From: Exiguobacterium aurantiacum
GTDB taxonomy: Bacteria; Bacillota; Bacilli; Exiguobacteriales; Exiguobacteriaceae
Assembly (NCBI RefSeq): GCF_024362205.1
Contig: NZ_CP101462.1
Span: 710,501 to 774,500 of the forward strand
DNA length: 64,000 nucleotides
Reading direction: 5' to 3'
Below, piece after piece: positions 57,191 through 64,000 of this stretch (its first letter is position 1; each line of letters opens with the position of its first letter). The translations under genes and the position numbers were made by a program. The notes beneath the pieces were generated by a model. That model searched no databases, was not told the DNA's origin, and was given only the letters and a program-made list of their open reading frames with translations.

Positions 57191-58108
57191 ATGGAAATCA
57201 TACGCCACTCCGAATGGGCAGGCACGAAGCTCACGCTCCATCTCGTGTCGCAAATTCTCGGGAAAATCAAACTTGGACTCGCCCCGCAAGAACCGCAATG
57301 GGCCCACGTCACGTTGCCGCTCACCGTGAGCGGATTTTCGACCGGGCCGCTTTGGAGCGGGGAGACGTTGTTCGACATCGACGTCGATGTCGCGGCTTCG
57401 GCCATCACGGTGCAGGTCAAAACCGCTACGACCGTCATTCCGCTGACGGACGGGACGTCAATCAAGTCATACTACGACGCGATGGTCGACGCACTCCATG
57501 CATCTGGCATCACCGTCACCATTAACCCGAAATCGCAAGAGATGCGCGACATCTGGTGGCTCGACCGCGATGAGACCCCGCTCGCCTATGACACATCGAC
57601 GGCCCTGAAAGGGGTGCGCCTGTTCCAGTACGCTGCGCGGGAACAAGCGGTGTTTCTCGCCCCGCTGCGATGCCGGAAAGTGAAGCCGGCCTTGTTTTGG
57701 GGCACGTTCGACGTGTCATCGCTCATCGTCTACGGAAAATCCGAGCCGTTCCCCGAGGACAAGGTGATCGAGAAGGCGGCGTTCGACGAGCACATGATCG
57801 AGTTCGGCTTTTGGCTCGGCGACGAGTCCGTCGACGTGCCGACGTTCTTCATCTTGCCGTATCCGTTTCAATACACCGACCTCGGCTCGGAGCGGCTTCA
57901 ACCTGTGGACGCCTACTACGACTCCAAGATGAGCGAATGTTTTTTGTCGATTGAGCACGTGAGTCGGGCAGATGACATCCAAGCCTTCTTCCGGACGTCG
58001 TTCGACCTGTTGAGTGATCAACTCGGGTGGGAAGGGCGCGCACATTATTTCTTGCCGCTCGATATGCCGGCGCAACCAAAACAAGAGCCCACAGACGAAA
58101 GTCTGTGA
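57191..58108 (+). CDS. DUF5996 family protein
   Basis: This 305-residue soluble protein starts at the ATG at 57191 after GGGGAAA. It follows the DUF5996 pattern: TLHLVSQILGKIKLGLAP, QWAHVTLPLTVSGFSTGPL, LFDIDVDV, SIKSYYDAMVDAL and the central FWGTFDVSSLIVYGK. Function is unknown for the family. Only a short hairpin separates it from the convergent AlbA_2 gene. Confidence 0.8.
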   Translation: MEIIRHSEWAGTKLTLHLVSQILGKIKLGLAPQEPQWAHVTLPLTVSGFSTGPLWSGETLFDIDVDVAASAITVQVKTATTVIPLTDGTSIKSYYDAMVDALHASGITVTINPKSQEMRDIWWLDRDETPLAYDTSTALKGVRLFQYAAREQAVFLAPLRCRKVKPALFWGTFDVSSLIVYGKSEPFPEDKVIEKAAFDEHMIEFGFWLGDESVDVPTFFILPYPFQYTDLGSERLQPVDAYYDSKMSECFLSIEHVSRADDIQAFFRTSFDLLSDQLGWEGRAHYFLPLDMPAQPKQEPTDESL

Positions 58109-58115
58109 GCCCTTG
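58086..58115. terminator. Hairpin between the DUF5996 and AlbA_2 genes
   Basis: GAGCCCACAGAC and GTCTGTGAGCCC can pair with a GAAA loop and two weak positions. TTGTTT follows on the plus strand and TTGTTTT on the minus strand. It probably serves both genes. Confidence 0.55.
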
Positions 58116-58116
58116 T

Positions 58117-59391
58117 TTAGTTTAACGTACGGTAGCGCGTCGTGCGACCGTTTCCGACACGGGTCACTTTTCGTTCAGCTATCAACTGTTCGATCAGTTT
58201 TCGGACAGTCCCTTTGCTTTTATTCAAATAGGCTTCGAGTTCTCTTGTCGTAAATTCGGACTGTTGACTAAGCCATTGTTCGAGTTCGTTCTCGTCAGAG
58301 TCTGGTGTCGTTAGCTGTTGTTTAGGCAACGTCATGACAAAGGCGTTCGGACTCGTAGTCCAGAATGGTCGTTCGAGACTTTCTTTGTAGCTTTCTTTGA
58401 TTCGTTGTAACCCGGTACCATAACTTTCAATCCATTTCAGACGATACAATACATTGGCTAGTTTTGGATTACGGCTCTGAGAAATGCCTAAATTGATATC
58501 CTCGATCGTTAAGCCCTTCACGAGTCCGCCCACCGAGACGATTTCGATTCGGTTTTGGAATAAATGAATCAAGATGCTACCGCTAAAACTATAATCGCGA
58601 TGTGTAACGGCATTTACAAGAGCTTCTCGCAAAGCAGGACTAGGATAACTTTCGGTCTCGAGCCGTTTTAGACCGACGAAGCGCGCTGACGTGGCATTGT
58701 TCAGACTAAGGTATTCATAGACGGATTCGACTTGTGCGAGAATGGAGCCGCTAAATTCTTTACGATCTTGAAATTCAAGCTTGTCGTTCCCTAAATAGCG
58801 GGCGCATTTGATTGAGTGTTCGCATTGGTCAGAAAGAAGGAGCCCTAAATTTGTGTAATAGCCATCATCTGTCATCAGGCCAAGTGTACGTTGTTGCTCG
58901 ACACCAAATTTGATGTTCGTTTGAGCAAAAAAATGAGAAGCTTCCTCGAAAGTCAGTTCCTGTTTCAAACTACGCATCGTTTCAAAGTTCGTCCCATCTG
59001 ATTCGATAATCATTTGGCGGATGTTTTCTTCAGAGGCATTTGTGACAGACGTACCGTACCGAATGAAAACACCCGACGATTTCATGCCTTTTCTCTTCAA
59101 ATGATAAGGGCGTCTCGCTCCGCGGGCCACAGCTATCTTTATGACCTCTTTTTTGTCGAGCTCAACCACTTCTAAATATAAATGTACTAGAATATCTGGT
59201 TGAATGTTGTCATGTAGCTTGTTTGATACTGCTTCGAGTTGTTTATGTGCGTTAGGGACACCGAGGACGGTACCATCATCTTCTATACCGATATAAAGAA
59301 CACCACCTTGCGTGTTGGCGAACGCAATCACTTCGTGAACGACAGCGTCTGTAAGTTCTCGCTTGAACTCAACCGTAGGCGACTCTTTCAT
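58117..59391 (-). CDS. AlbA_2/Schlafen-domain ATP-binding regulator with C-terminal winged helix
   Basis: This 424-residue protein starts at the ATG at 59391 behind GAGGTG. The N-terminal AlbA_2 (Schlafen-type) domain covers about 1-130 (VEFKRELTDAVVHEVIAFANTQGG, LYIGIEDDGTVLGV). A RecG/GHKL-related ATP-binding region follows (ALREALVNAVTHRDYSFSG, ESYGTGLQRIKESY). The end is a winged helix (FTTRELEAYLNKSKGTVRKLIEQLIAERKV). Proteins of this class are usually annotated as putative transcriptional regulators or RecG-like helicases. There are no helicase motifs here. Its promoter is packed with palindromes, which suggests that it represses itself. Confidence 0.82.
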   Translation of the reverse strand: MKESPTVEFKRELTDAVVHEVIAFANTQGGVLYIGIEDDGTVLGVPNAHKQLEAVSNKLHDNIQPDILVHLYLEVVELDKKEVIKIAVARGARRPYHLKRKGMKSSGVFIRYGTSVTNASEENIRQMIIESDGTNFETMRSLKQELTFEEASHFFAQTNIKFGVEQQRTLGLMTDDGYYTNLGLLLSDQCEHSIKCARYLGNDKLEFQDRKEFSGSILAQVESVYEYLSLNNATSARFVGLKRLETESYPSPALREALVNAVTHRDYSFSGSILIHLFQNRIEIVSVGGLVKGLTIEDINLGISQSRNPKLANVLYRLKWIESYGTGLQRIKESYKESLERPFWTTSPNAFVMTLPKQQLTTPDSDENELEQWLSQQSEFTTRELEAYLNKSKGTVRKLIEQLIAERKVTRVGNGRTTRYRTLN

Positions 59392-59403
59392 ATGATTCAC
59401 CTC

Positions 59404-59455
59404 TAATCTATTATTTGTATAGATTAATTATAATCGATTATAATCGATTAATCAA
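59404..59455 (-). promoter_or_regulatory. Promoter with tandem operator palindromes for the AlbA_2 gene
   Basis: On the minus strand, TTGATT (59450-59455), a 17-base spacer and a perfect TATAAT (59427-59432). The spacer contains two abutting copies of the palindrome TAATCGATTA (59431-59440 and 59441-59450). A related inverted repeat TAATCTAT...ATAGATTA spans 59404-59426 in the leader. Binding at these sites would block the promoter. Confidence 0.78.
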
Positions 59456-59489
59456 AAAAGATCGATTTGGACGGGAGTCCGAATCGATC
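59454..59489 (-). terminator. Terminator of the DUF4261 gene
   Basis: GATCGATTT-GGAC and GTCC-GAATCGATC pair, and six T follow on the minus strand, directly against the -35 box of the next promoter. Confidence 0.85.
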
Positions 59490-59496
59490 ACCATAT

Positions 59497-60225
59497 TTAA
59501 CCTTCAGTTGTCTGCGGCACGAGGTAAATCAAGCCGAACGGGTTATGGAGCAAGTTGTCGATTGACGTCCGCTCGTCTTCACCCATCTCGACCGTGAACG
59601 TCTTGCCGTCCTCGAACGTGAAGCTGTCCCCGTCTCCGAACATCGATCCACCCGAGATGAGGTGGAAGTTGAACGAATGGACGACGTGAATCGCGTCTTC
59701 GATCTCGAGCGTGGCCGGTACGGCGACGTCGGCATGACCGAACGCTTTCATGCCCCATGAGACGTAGGCGTCTTCTTCTTCGGTGATGGCCGTGAGAAGC
59801 GAATAGTCGAGGGCGAGGTCTTCTTCTTTCGACTCCTGCCATTCGTCTTTCGAGTAGGCGACACCAGCCGTCTCGACCATGACGCCGAGTCCACCGGCGT
59901 TCAAGATCGCATTGGCCGCACGGCGAGCCGCCGCGATGTCCGTCACGTCATTGACGTCGACGATCAAATAGACGATATGCGTATGGCGCGCGAGTCCTTT
60001 CGCGATTTTCGGCGTGAAGCCACCCGAGCTGGCATGGATCATCGCCTCAGCGAGGGCCGGGTCGCGCTCGACGACTTCGACCGTGAACGCTTTTCCGGTC
60101 TCGTCTTCTAACAGCAACAGGCCGGCCATCGTGTAGCCTTCGCTATGTAAACTGATTTGTTCGCTGACTGCCTCGGCCGATGACCAGTTTCCTGGGAGGG
60201 CGAGCAACACTTGTGTACGGTTCAT
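59497..60225 (-). CDS. DUF4261-like protein
   Basis: This is a soluble acidic protein of 242 residues. The start is the ATG at 60225, eight bases after AGAGGA; two in-frame starts further upstream lack spacing. The motifs resemble DUF4261: AARRAANAILNAGGLGVMVETAGVAYSKDEW, VSWGMKAFGHADVAVP and a late DGKTFTVEMGEDE. The function of the family is not known. It is a single gene between the ABC transporter and the AlbA_2 gene. Confidence 0.65.
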   Translation of the reverse strand: MNRTQVLLALPGNWSSAEAVSEQISLHSEGYTMAGLLLLEDETGKAFTVEVVERDPALAEAMIHASSGGFTPKIAKGLARHTHIVYLIVDVNDVTDIAAARRAANAILNAGGLGVMVETAGVAYSKDEWQESKEEDLALDYSLLTAITEEEDAYVSWGMKAFGHADVAVPATLEIEDAIHVVHSFNFHLISGGSMFGDGDSFTFEDGKTFTVEMGEDERTSIDNLLHNPFGLIYLVPQTTEG

Positions 60226-60311
60226 AAGAATCATCCTCTTCTTCAAATAGTCAGGCCCCTCATAGGGAGAGGCCCGGTCTCTTCTCTTATTATGCCCTAT
60301 TTGGCGAAAAA

Positions 60312-62633
60312 TTATTCTTGATACGTCTTCAATACTTCTTGAAGCGGGATTTGATCAATCTTGCGGCGGCTGATGAACGTGCTCGCGAAGAAGAGGAGCG
60401 TCACCGCACCGAGCGTGTACAGCACGTACACCCACTCGAACTCGAGCGGCAGGACGAGGCCGTAATCTTCCGCGAACACGACGATGATGACCCGCAAGAT
60501 GATGAGGGCGATCGGGATGCTGAGAAGTGCCGAGACGAGCGCGTACATGAAGTAGCTGTTCAAAATCATCGAGCGTACCTCGCGCCGGTCGTAGCCCATC
60601 ACTTTCAAGAGCGAGATGACGTAATAGTTCTTCTCGACCGTGAGCGCGGTCAAGACGAACAGGATACTGAAGGCGATCAACGCGGACCCGCCGATCATGA
60701 CGTTCATCATCAAGTTCATATATTCATTGATCGACTGGGACTGCTCGATCAGTCCGCTCCGGGAGATGACCGTCGGATAATCTGTCTCATCCGGCCGTTC
60801 GGTCGCGTAAATGCCGTTGAACAAGTCACGTGTCGTCCCGTCCGACAACTGTTCGCTGAGCGTCACCCGAGGCAGATAGACGACGTCGCCCGCATACTCG
60901 TCAGCGATGCCGCGGATTCGGTAAGACAACGTCTCGTTATCGAGTTCGATGTCAATCGTGTCCCCAACCTCGAGACTGAGCTTCAAGGCGAGCGAGGCGT
61001 TCACGATGATCTCGTCTGAGGCGGGCGTCAAGTCATCTCCGTCCGCGTTGGTGAGACGATAGAGCGTATTCGTCTCATCGAGTCCTTTCAACGTGACGAG
61101 CTTGTCTTCGACGAACGCGAACGGATAAGTGAGGAACGGCTCTTGTCCGTCACGAAGCGCGGGTTGCGTCGTCGTGTATGCCTCATATTCATAGTCGGCC
61201 TCATTCAACTCGCCGACCGTCATCCGGTCGACGGCCCCGTTCATCATCAAGGCGAACACGATGAGGAGCGTCGAGAACAGGATACCGAAAAAGAAGATGA
61301 TGAAGCTGCCCGTGCTTTTGACGGCATATAAATATTTGAATTTCGTCTTGCCGCGCGCGTTCCGGAGCAGACGGCTGACGATGCGGCTCAGTCGGTTCAA
61401 CGAGACATTGTCTCGAGGCGACAGCAAGGCGAGGGCGCTCTCGCCCATGATTTTATAGATGACGGCCCCTGCGACGAGCGCGAAGAACAAAAGCGGGGCG
61501 AAGACGGCCGTGAGAAACACGAGCGGGCTTTGAGCGATGGTGATCGACGGCAACAGATAGAAGTCGAGATACAAATTTTTGAGCGGCTCGGCAAAGTAGA
61601 GCCCGAGGAAATAGCCGATGATGAGCATGAGCGTCGCGAACAGCAAGATGAAGACTAGATACGGCAGGGCGATTTGCCGGCGGTTGTAGCCGATCGCTTT
61701 CAAGAGGCCGATTTGCCCGCGTTCGGCCTCGAGCATGTTCGAGATCAGGATGGCGACGATGATGACGGCGATCGAGACGATGAACAGGCTCAAGCCGAGT
61801 GCCATCGCCTTACCGGACGAGATCTCGCTATAGATGGCGCCGCTTCGCATAATGTTCTCCGTCTCCATGATCGAGATGACGAACGGGAGCTCGACGTCCG
61901 TCACGACCGTCCCATCGGTAATGCCGGCGAGCCGGAACGACTCCGTTCCAACGACCTCGTCGTAGGCGGCGTCCGTCATCAGGAGGAGCGTCTGCGTGCC
62001 CGGGTCCAAGTTGAAGAAGTTCTCATCAAACAGCGGGAGCGTGTAGTCCGGGAACAAGACGAACCCGCTCACCGTGAACGGCGAGCCGAGGTCGATCGTA
62101 TCACCGACCTCAATCTCGTTCTTCTCCGCATACTTCGTGTTGATGGCGACCTCGTCGTCTCGCTCAGGCCGCTTGCCCGCCTCGAGATACGAGACGTTGA
62201 TCGTGTCCGCTTCTTTCAAGACGAGTCCGCGGTGCTCGCTCGATCCGAACGGATAATTGATCAGTTTCGAGGCGCGCAGTTCGAGCGTCGCGCCGTCCAT
62301 CTCGTCCTCGACGGCGTCGATGCGTGCCGCGATCAAGTCATCGAACGCCGCCTCGTCGACACGTTGCAAGTCCGAGAGCGTGAAGCGGCCGGAAGCGATG
62401 AAGTCCGCCAGTTCCGGCAAGGCCGCTTCTTCTTCCGTGACCCGGTTCAGCATCTCGACGGCGAAATTTTCTTGATTCGAGGAGGCGAGGTAGTCTTCGG
62501 TCGGCACCTCGATCCCGCTGATGCCGTAAAACATCATCGTGTACGTGAGCGAGCTCATGACGATGATGACGGCGATGGCGAGGAGCTGCATCCATTTGCC
62601 AGCGAGCGTTTTCCATACGTTTTTATACAGCAT
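60312..62633 (-). CDS. FtsX/MacB-type ABC transporter permease
   Basis: This 773-residue protein has an N-terminal membrane segment, a large extracellular domain (about 45-265), three membrane segments, a linker, another single segment near 440-460, a second extracellular domain (about 465-640) and three final segments. This is the duplicated FtsX layout of lipoprotein or antimicrobial-peptide transporters. The start is the ATG at 62633, six bases after the ATPase stop. No sensor kinase or regulator is adjacent, unlike Bce-type modules. Confidence 0.85.
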   Translation of the reverse strand: MLYKNVWKTLAGKWMQLLAIAVIIVMSSLTYTMMFYGISGIEVPTEDYLASSNQENFAVEMLNRVTEEEAALPELADFIASGRFTLSDLQRVDEAAFDDLIAARIDAVEDEMDGATLELRASKLINYPFGSSEHRGLVLKEADTINVSYLEAGKRPERDDEVAINTKYAEKNEIEVGDTIDLGSPFTVSGFVLFPDYTLPLFDENFFNLDPGTQTLLLMTDAAYDEVVGTESFRLAGITDGTVVTDVELPFVISIMETENIMRSGAIYSEISSGKAMALGLSLFIVSIAVIIVAILISNMLEAERGQIGLLKAIGYNRRQIALPYLVFILLFATLMLIIGYFLGLYFAEPLKNLYLDFYLLPSITIAQSPLVFLTAVFAPLLFFALVAGAVIYKIMGESALALLSPRDNVSLNRLSRIVSRLLRNARGKTKFKYLYAVKSTGSFIIFFFGILFSTLLIVFALMMNGAVDRMTVGELNEADYEYEAYTTTQPALRDGQEPFLTYPFAFVEDKLVTLKGLDETNTLYRLTNADGDDLTPASDEIIVNASLALKLSLEVGDTIDIELDNETLSYRIRGIADEYAGDVVYLPRVTLSEQLSDGTTRDLFNGIYATERPDETDYPTVISRSGLIEQSQSINEYMNLMMNVMIGGSALIAFSILFVLTALTVEKNYYVISLLKVMGYDRREVRSMILNSYFMYALVSALLSIPIALIILRVIIVVFAEDYGLVLPLEFEWVYVLYTLGAVTLLFFASTFISRRKIDQIPLQEVLKTYQE

Positions 62634-62638
62634 CTGTC

Positions 62639-63337
62639 TCACCCCCAATGGATGTCGCGAGCGGCTTTACGGACCGGGTTATGCGTGTATTCCACAATCC
62701 GGCCCGAGTTCATTTTGATGACGTCGTCGGCCATCTCGCTGATGCCCGTGTTATGGGTGATGACGACGACCGTCTTGTTATATGTCTCGTTCAAGCGCTC
62801 GAGCAATTCGAGCACCCGTTTTGAATTGTCCTCATCGAGCGAGCCCGTCGGTTCGTCGCAGAAGATGATGGACGGATTTTTGGCGAGACTCCGGGCGACC
62901 GAGACACGTTGTTGCTCGCCGCCCGACAATTGGTACGGATATTTGTCACGGGCAGCCTCCAACCCGACTTGGTCTAACAACTCTTCGATTGGGAGTGGGT
63001 CGGTCGATAAATCGGCCCCGATTTGAACGTTCTCGTAGACGGTCAAGTTTTGGAGTAAATTATATTGTTGAAAGATGAAGCCGAGATGGTCGCGTCGAAA
63101 CGCTGTCATCTGTTCGGACGATAAGTCCGTCAAGACGGTGTCACCGAACGTGATCGTGCCGGACGTCACCGTGTCGAGGCCGCTGATGACGTTCAACAGC
63201 GTACTCTTGCCGCTCCCGCTCGGGCCGAGGATGACGACGAACGCTCCGTCATTGATCGTCAACTCGATTTCTTTCAACGCCGCGGTCTCGACGTCCCCGG
63301 TCTTATAGATTTTATTGACGTGCTGAATGTGAATCAT
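62639..63337 (-). CDS. MacB/LolD-type ABC transporter ATP-binding protein
   Basis: This 232-residue ATPase has Walker A GPSGSGKST, signature LSGGEQQRVSVARSL, Walker B IIFCDEPTGSLDEDN and an H-loop VITHNTGI. AAAGGAGGA precedes the ATG. It energises the FtsX-type permease encoded directly downstream. These pairs expel peptides or drive envelope processes by mechanotransmission. Confidence 0.92.
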   Translation of the reverse strand: MIHIQHVNKIYKTGDVETAALKEIELTINDGAFVVILGPSGSGKSTLLNVISGLDTVTSGTITFGDTVLTDLSSEQMTAFRRDHLGFIFQQYNLLQNLTVYENVQIGADLSTDPLPIEELLDQVGLEAARDKYPYQLSGGEQQRVSVARSLAKNPSIIFCDEPTGSLDEDNSKRVLELLERLNETYNKTVVVITHNTGISEMADDVIKMNSGRIVEYTHNPVRKAARDIHWG

Positions 63338-63436
63338 ACCGATTCCTCCTTTGTCCGATGTTATCTTTTACCCGTTTCGAGCACATCGCGGACGGGAATA
63401 TGTGAAACTTCATAGGATTTCAATTTTGAAAAAATA

Positions 63437-63451
63437 GTGAAACCGCTTCAC
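63437..63451. repeat. Short inverted repeat upstream of the second degV gene
   Basis: GTGAA-ACCGC-TTCAC is a perfect five-base-pair inverted repeat about 55 bases before the start. It resembles the imperfect cre-like site ahead of namZ (TGNAANCGCTTCA in both). This may be an operator or chance. Confidence 0.3.
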
Positions 63452-63505
63452 CTGTGATAAAATAATATTACCAGGTACTAATTCAGATTGAAGGAGAGCT
63501 AACAC

Positions 63506-64000
63506 ATGAAAATTGCTTACATTACGGACAGTACGGTCGTCCTTCCTGATTCGATTCAGAACCACCCGGACATCCATATCGTCCCGCTCTATGTCGTCAA
63601 AGGCGACCAACCGTTTAAAGACGGGGTCGAGGTCGACGCCAAGACCGTCTACGAATGGATCGACGCAGGCGAACGCGTCTCGACGAGCCAACCGGCCATC
63701 GGCGATTTCGTCACGCTGTATGAGAGTATCAAAGACCAATATGATATGGGCATCGCCGTCCACTTGTCGTCTGACTTGAGCGGGACGTATTCGGCCTCGG
63801 TTCAAGGCGCAGAGATTGCCGAGTTCAAACTGCTCGCCATCGACTCACGGGCCGGTATTTATACGATGGGGCTCATGCTCGAAGAGTTGATTGAACGCGT
63901 CGAGCGTGGGGATACACTCGAGGACGTCGAGGCGTATATGAAACAACGGGTCGAGGACGTCCACATCGAATTGATTTTGCAAAACTTGACGCAAATGCAA
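63506..64000 (+). CDS. DegV-family protein, 3' end cut by window
   Basis: The first 165 residues of a second DegV protein are present and the frame stays open to the window end. It starts at the ATG at 63506 after AAGGAGAG. Motifs are KIAYITDSTVVLP, STSQPAIGDFVTLYE, HLSSDLSGTYSA and AIDSRAGIYTMG. Like the copy at 55892 it probably binds fatty acid for a FakA kinase. The two copies differ clearly in sequence, so they are not a recent duplication. Confidence 0.9.
   Translation, partial: MKIAYITDSTVVLPDSIQNHPDIHIVPLYVVKGDQPFKDGVEVDAKTVYEWIDAGERVSTSQPAIGDFVTLYESIKDQYDMGIAVHLSSDLSGTYSASVQGAEIAEFKLLAIDSRAGIYTMGLMLEELIERVERGDTLEDVEAYMKQRVEDVHIELILQNLTQMQ

Noticed and set aside
60245-60300. Imperfect GGCC-rich hairpin between the DUF4261 and ABC permease genes
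   Set aside because: The stem can be drawn (AGGCCCCTC with GAGAGGCC), but there is no T-run on the minus strand, so I did not call a terminator.
61674-63026. 450-codon plus-strand open frame opposite the FtsX-type ABC transporter
   Set aside because: It crosses two well-defined minus-strand genes and is very rich in Arg, Asp and Val, as typical of antisense shadows. It lacks a plausible start signal.
1-64000. CRISPR arrays, insertion sequences, tRNA or rRNA genes, prophage genes
   Set aside because: Looked for and not seen. The only tandem direct repeats found are the coding repeat at 8039-8425 and the short operator arrays.

Overview
The window looks like a chromosomal segment of a low-to-mid GC Gram-positive bacterium of the class Bacilli, most likely Exiguobacterium or a close relative. 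Supporting signs are strong AGGAGG ribosome-binding sites, frequent GTG and TTG starts, a tRNA-Trp T-box leader, CcpA-type cre sites, and a gene set typical of that group (bacterial NO synthase, NamZ, secreted pullulanase, arsRDA-B, CsbD, two DegV proteins). The genus is inferred from the proteins, not proven. No rRNA, tRNA, insertion sequence, prophage or CRISPR array was seen.

Region 1 (1-5.4 kb): the end of a ferredoxin-reductase-like protein, an OafA/OatA-type O-acyltransferase, and trpE-trpG on the minus strand. About 0.6 kb upstream of trpE lies a T-box leader with a UGG (Trp) specifier and its own promoter. A complete DUF3885 gene sits on the opposite strand between the T-box and trpE, with a promoter that overlaps the trpE start region. 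Any T-box read-through RNA must therefore be antisense to that gene.

Region 2 (5.4-10.3 kb): AT-richer, with an NTF2-like protein, a secreted subtilisin and a secreted 5'-nucleotidase that carries an unusual tandem N-terminal repeat.

Region 3 (10.3-25.7 kb): a surface polysaccharide locus. It holds a heparinase II/III-like lyase, an asparagine-synthase-like protein, two glycosyltransferase genes each paired with a small coiled-coil protein, UDP-ManNAc dehydrogenase and UDP-GlcNAc 2-epimerase (together making UDP-ManNAcA), a TagGH-type ABC exporter, an unrecognised 181-residue protein, and an AlgI/AlgJ-type O-acetylation pair. The likely product is an exported, O-acetylated, ManNAcA-containing polymer.

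Region 4 (25.7-40.2 kb): housekeeping and envelope genes. These are YdcF, PadR-ChrA, a GGDEF/HD-GYP protein, an Lnr-like ABC exporter, CsbD, NamZ, a yxlEFG-like ABC system, UspA and a SulP transporter.

Region 5 (40.4-46.2 kb): an arsenic operon arsR-arsD-arsA-hesB-like-arsB-CoA disulfide reductase/rhodanese, preceded by two abutting operator palindromes.

Region 6 (46.2-64 kb): a diguanylate cyclase, a secreted type I pullulanase with a promoter and two cre sites, a PAS/EAL protein, NO synthase, an RDD protein, DegV, a thioredoxin-like protein, DUF5996, an AlbA_2/Schlafen-type regulator whose promoter contains tandem TAATCGATTA palindromes, a DUF4261 protein, a MacB/FtsX-type ABC transporter, and a second DegV gene cut by the window edge.
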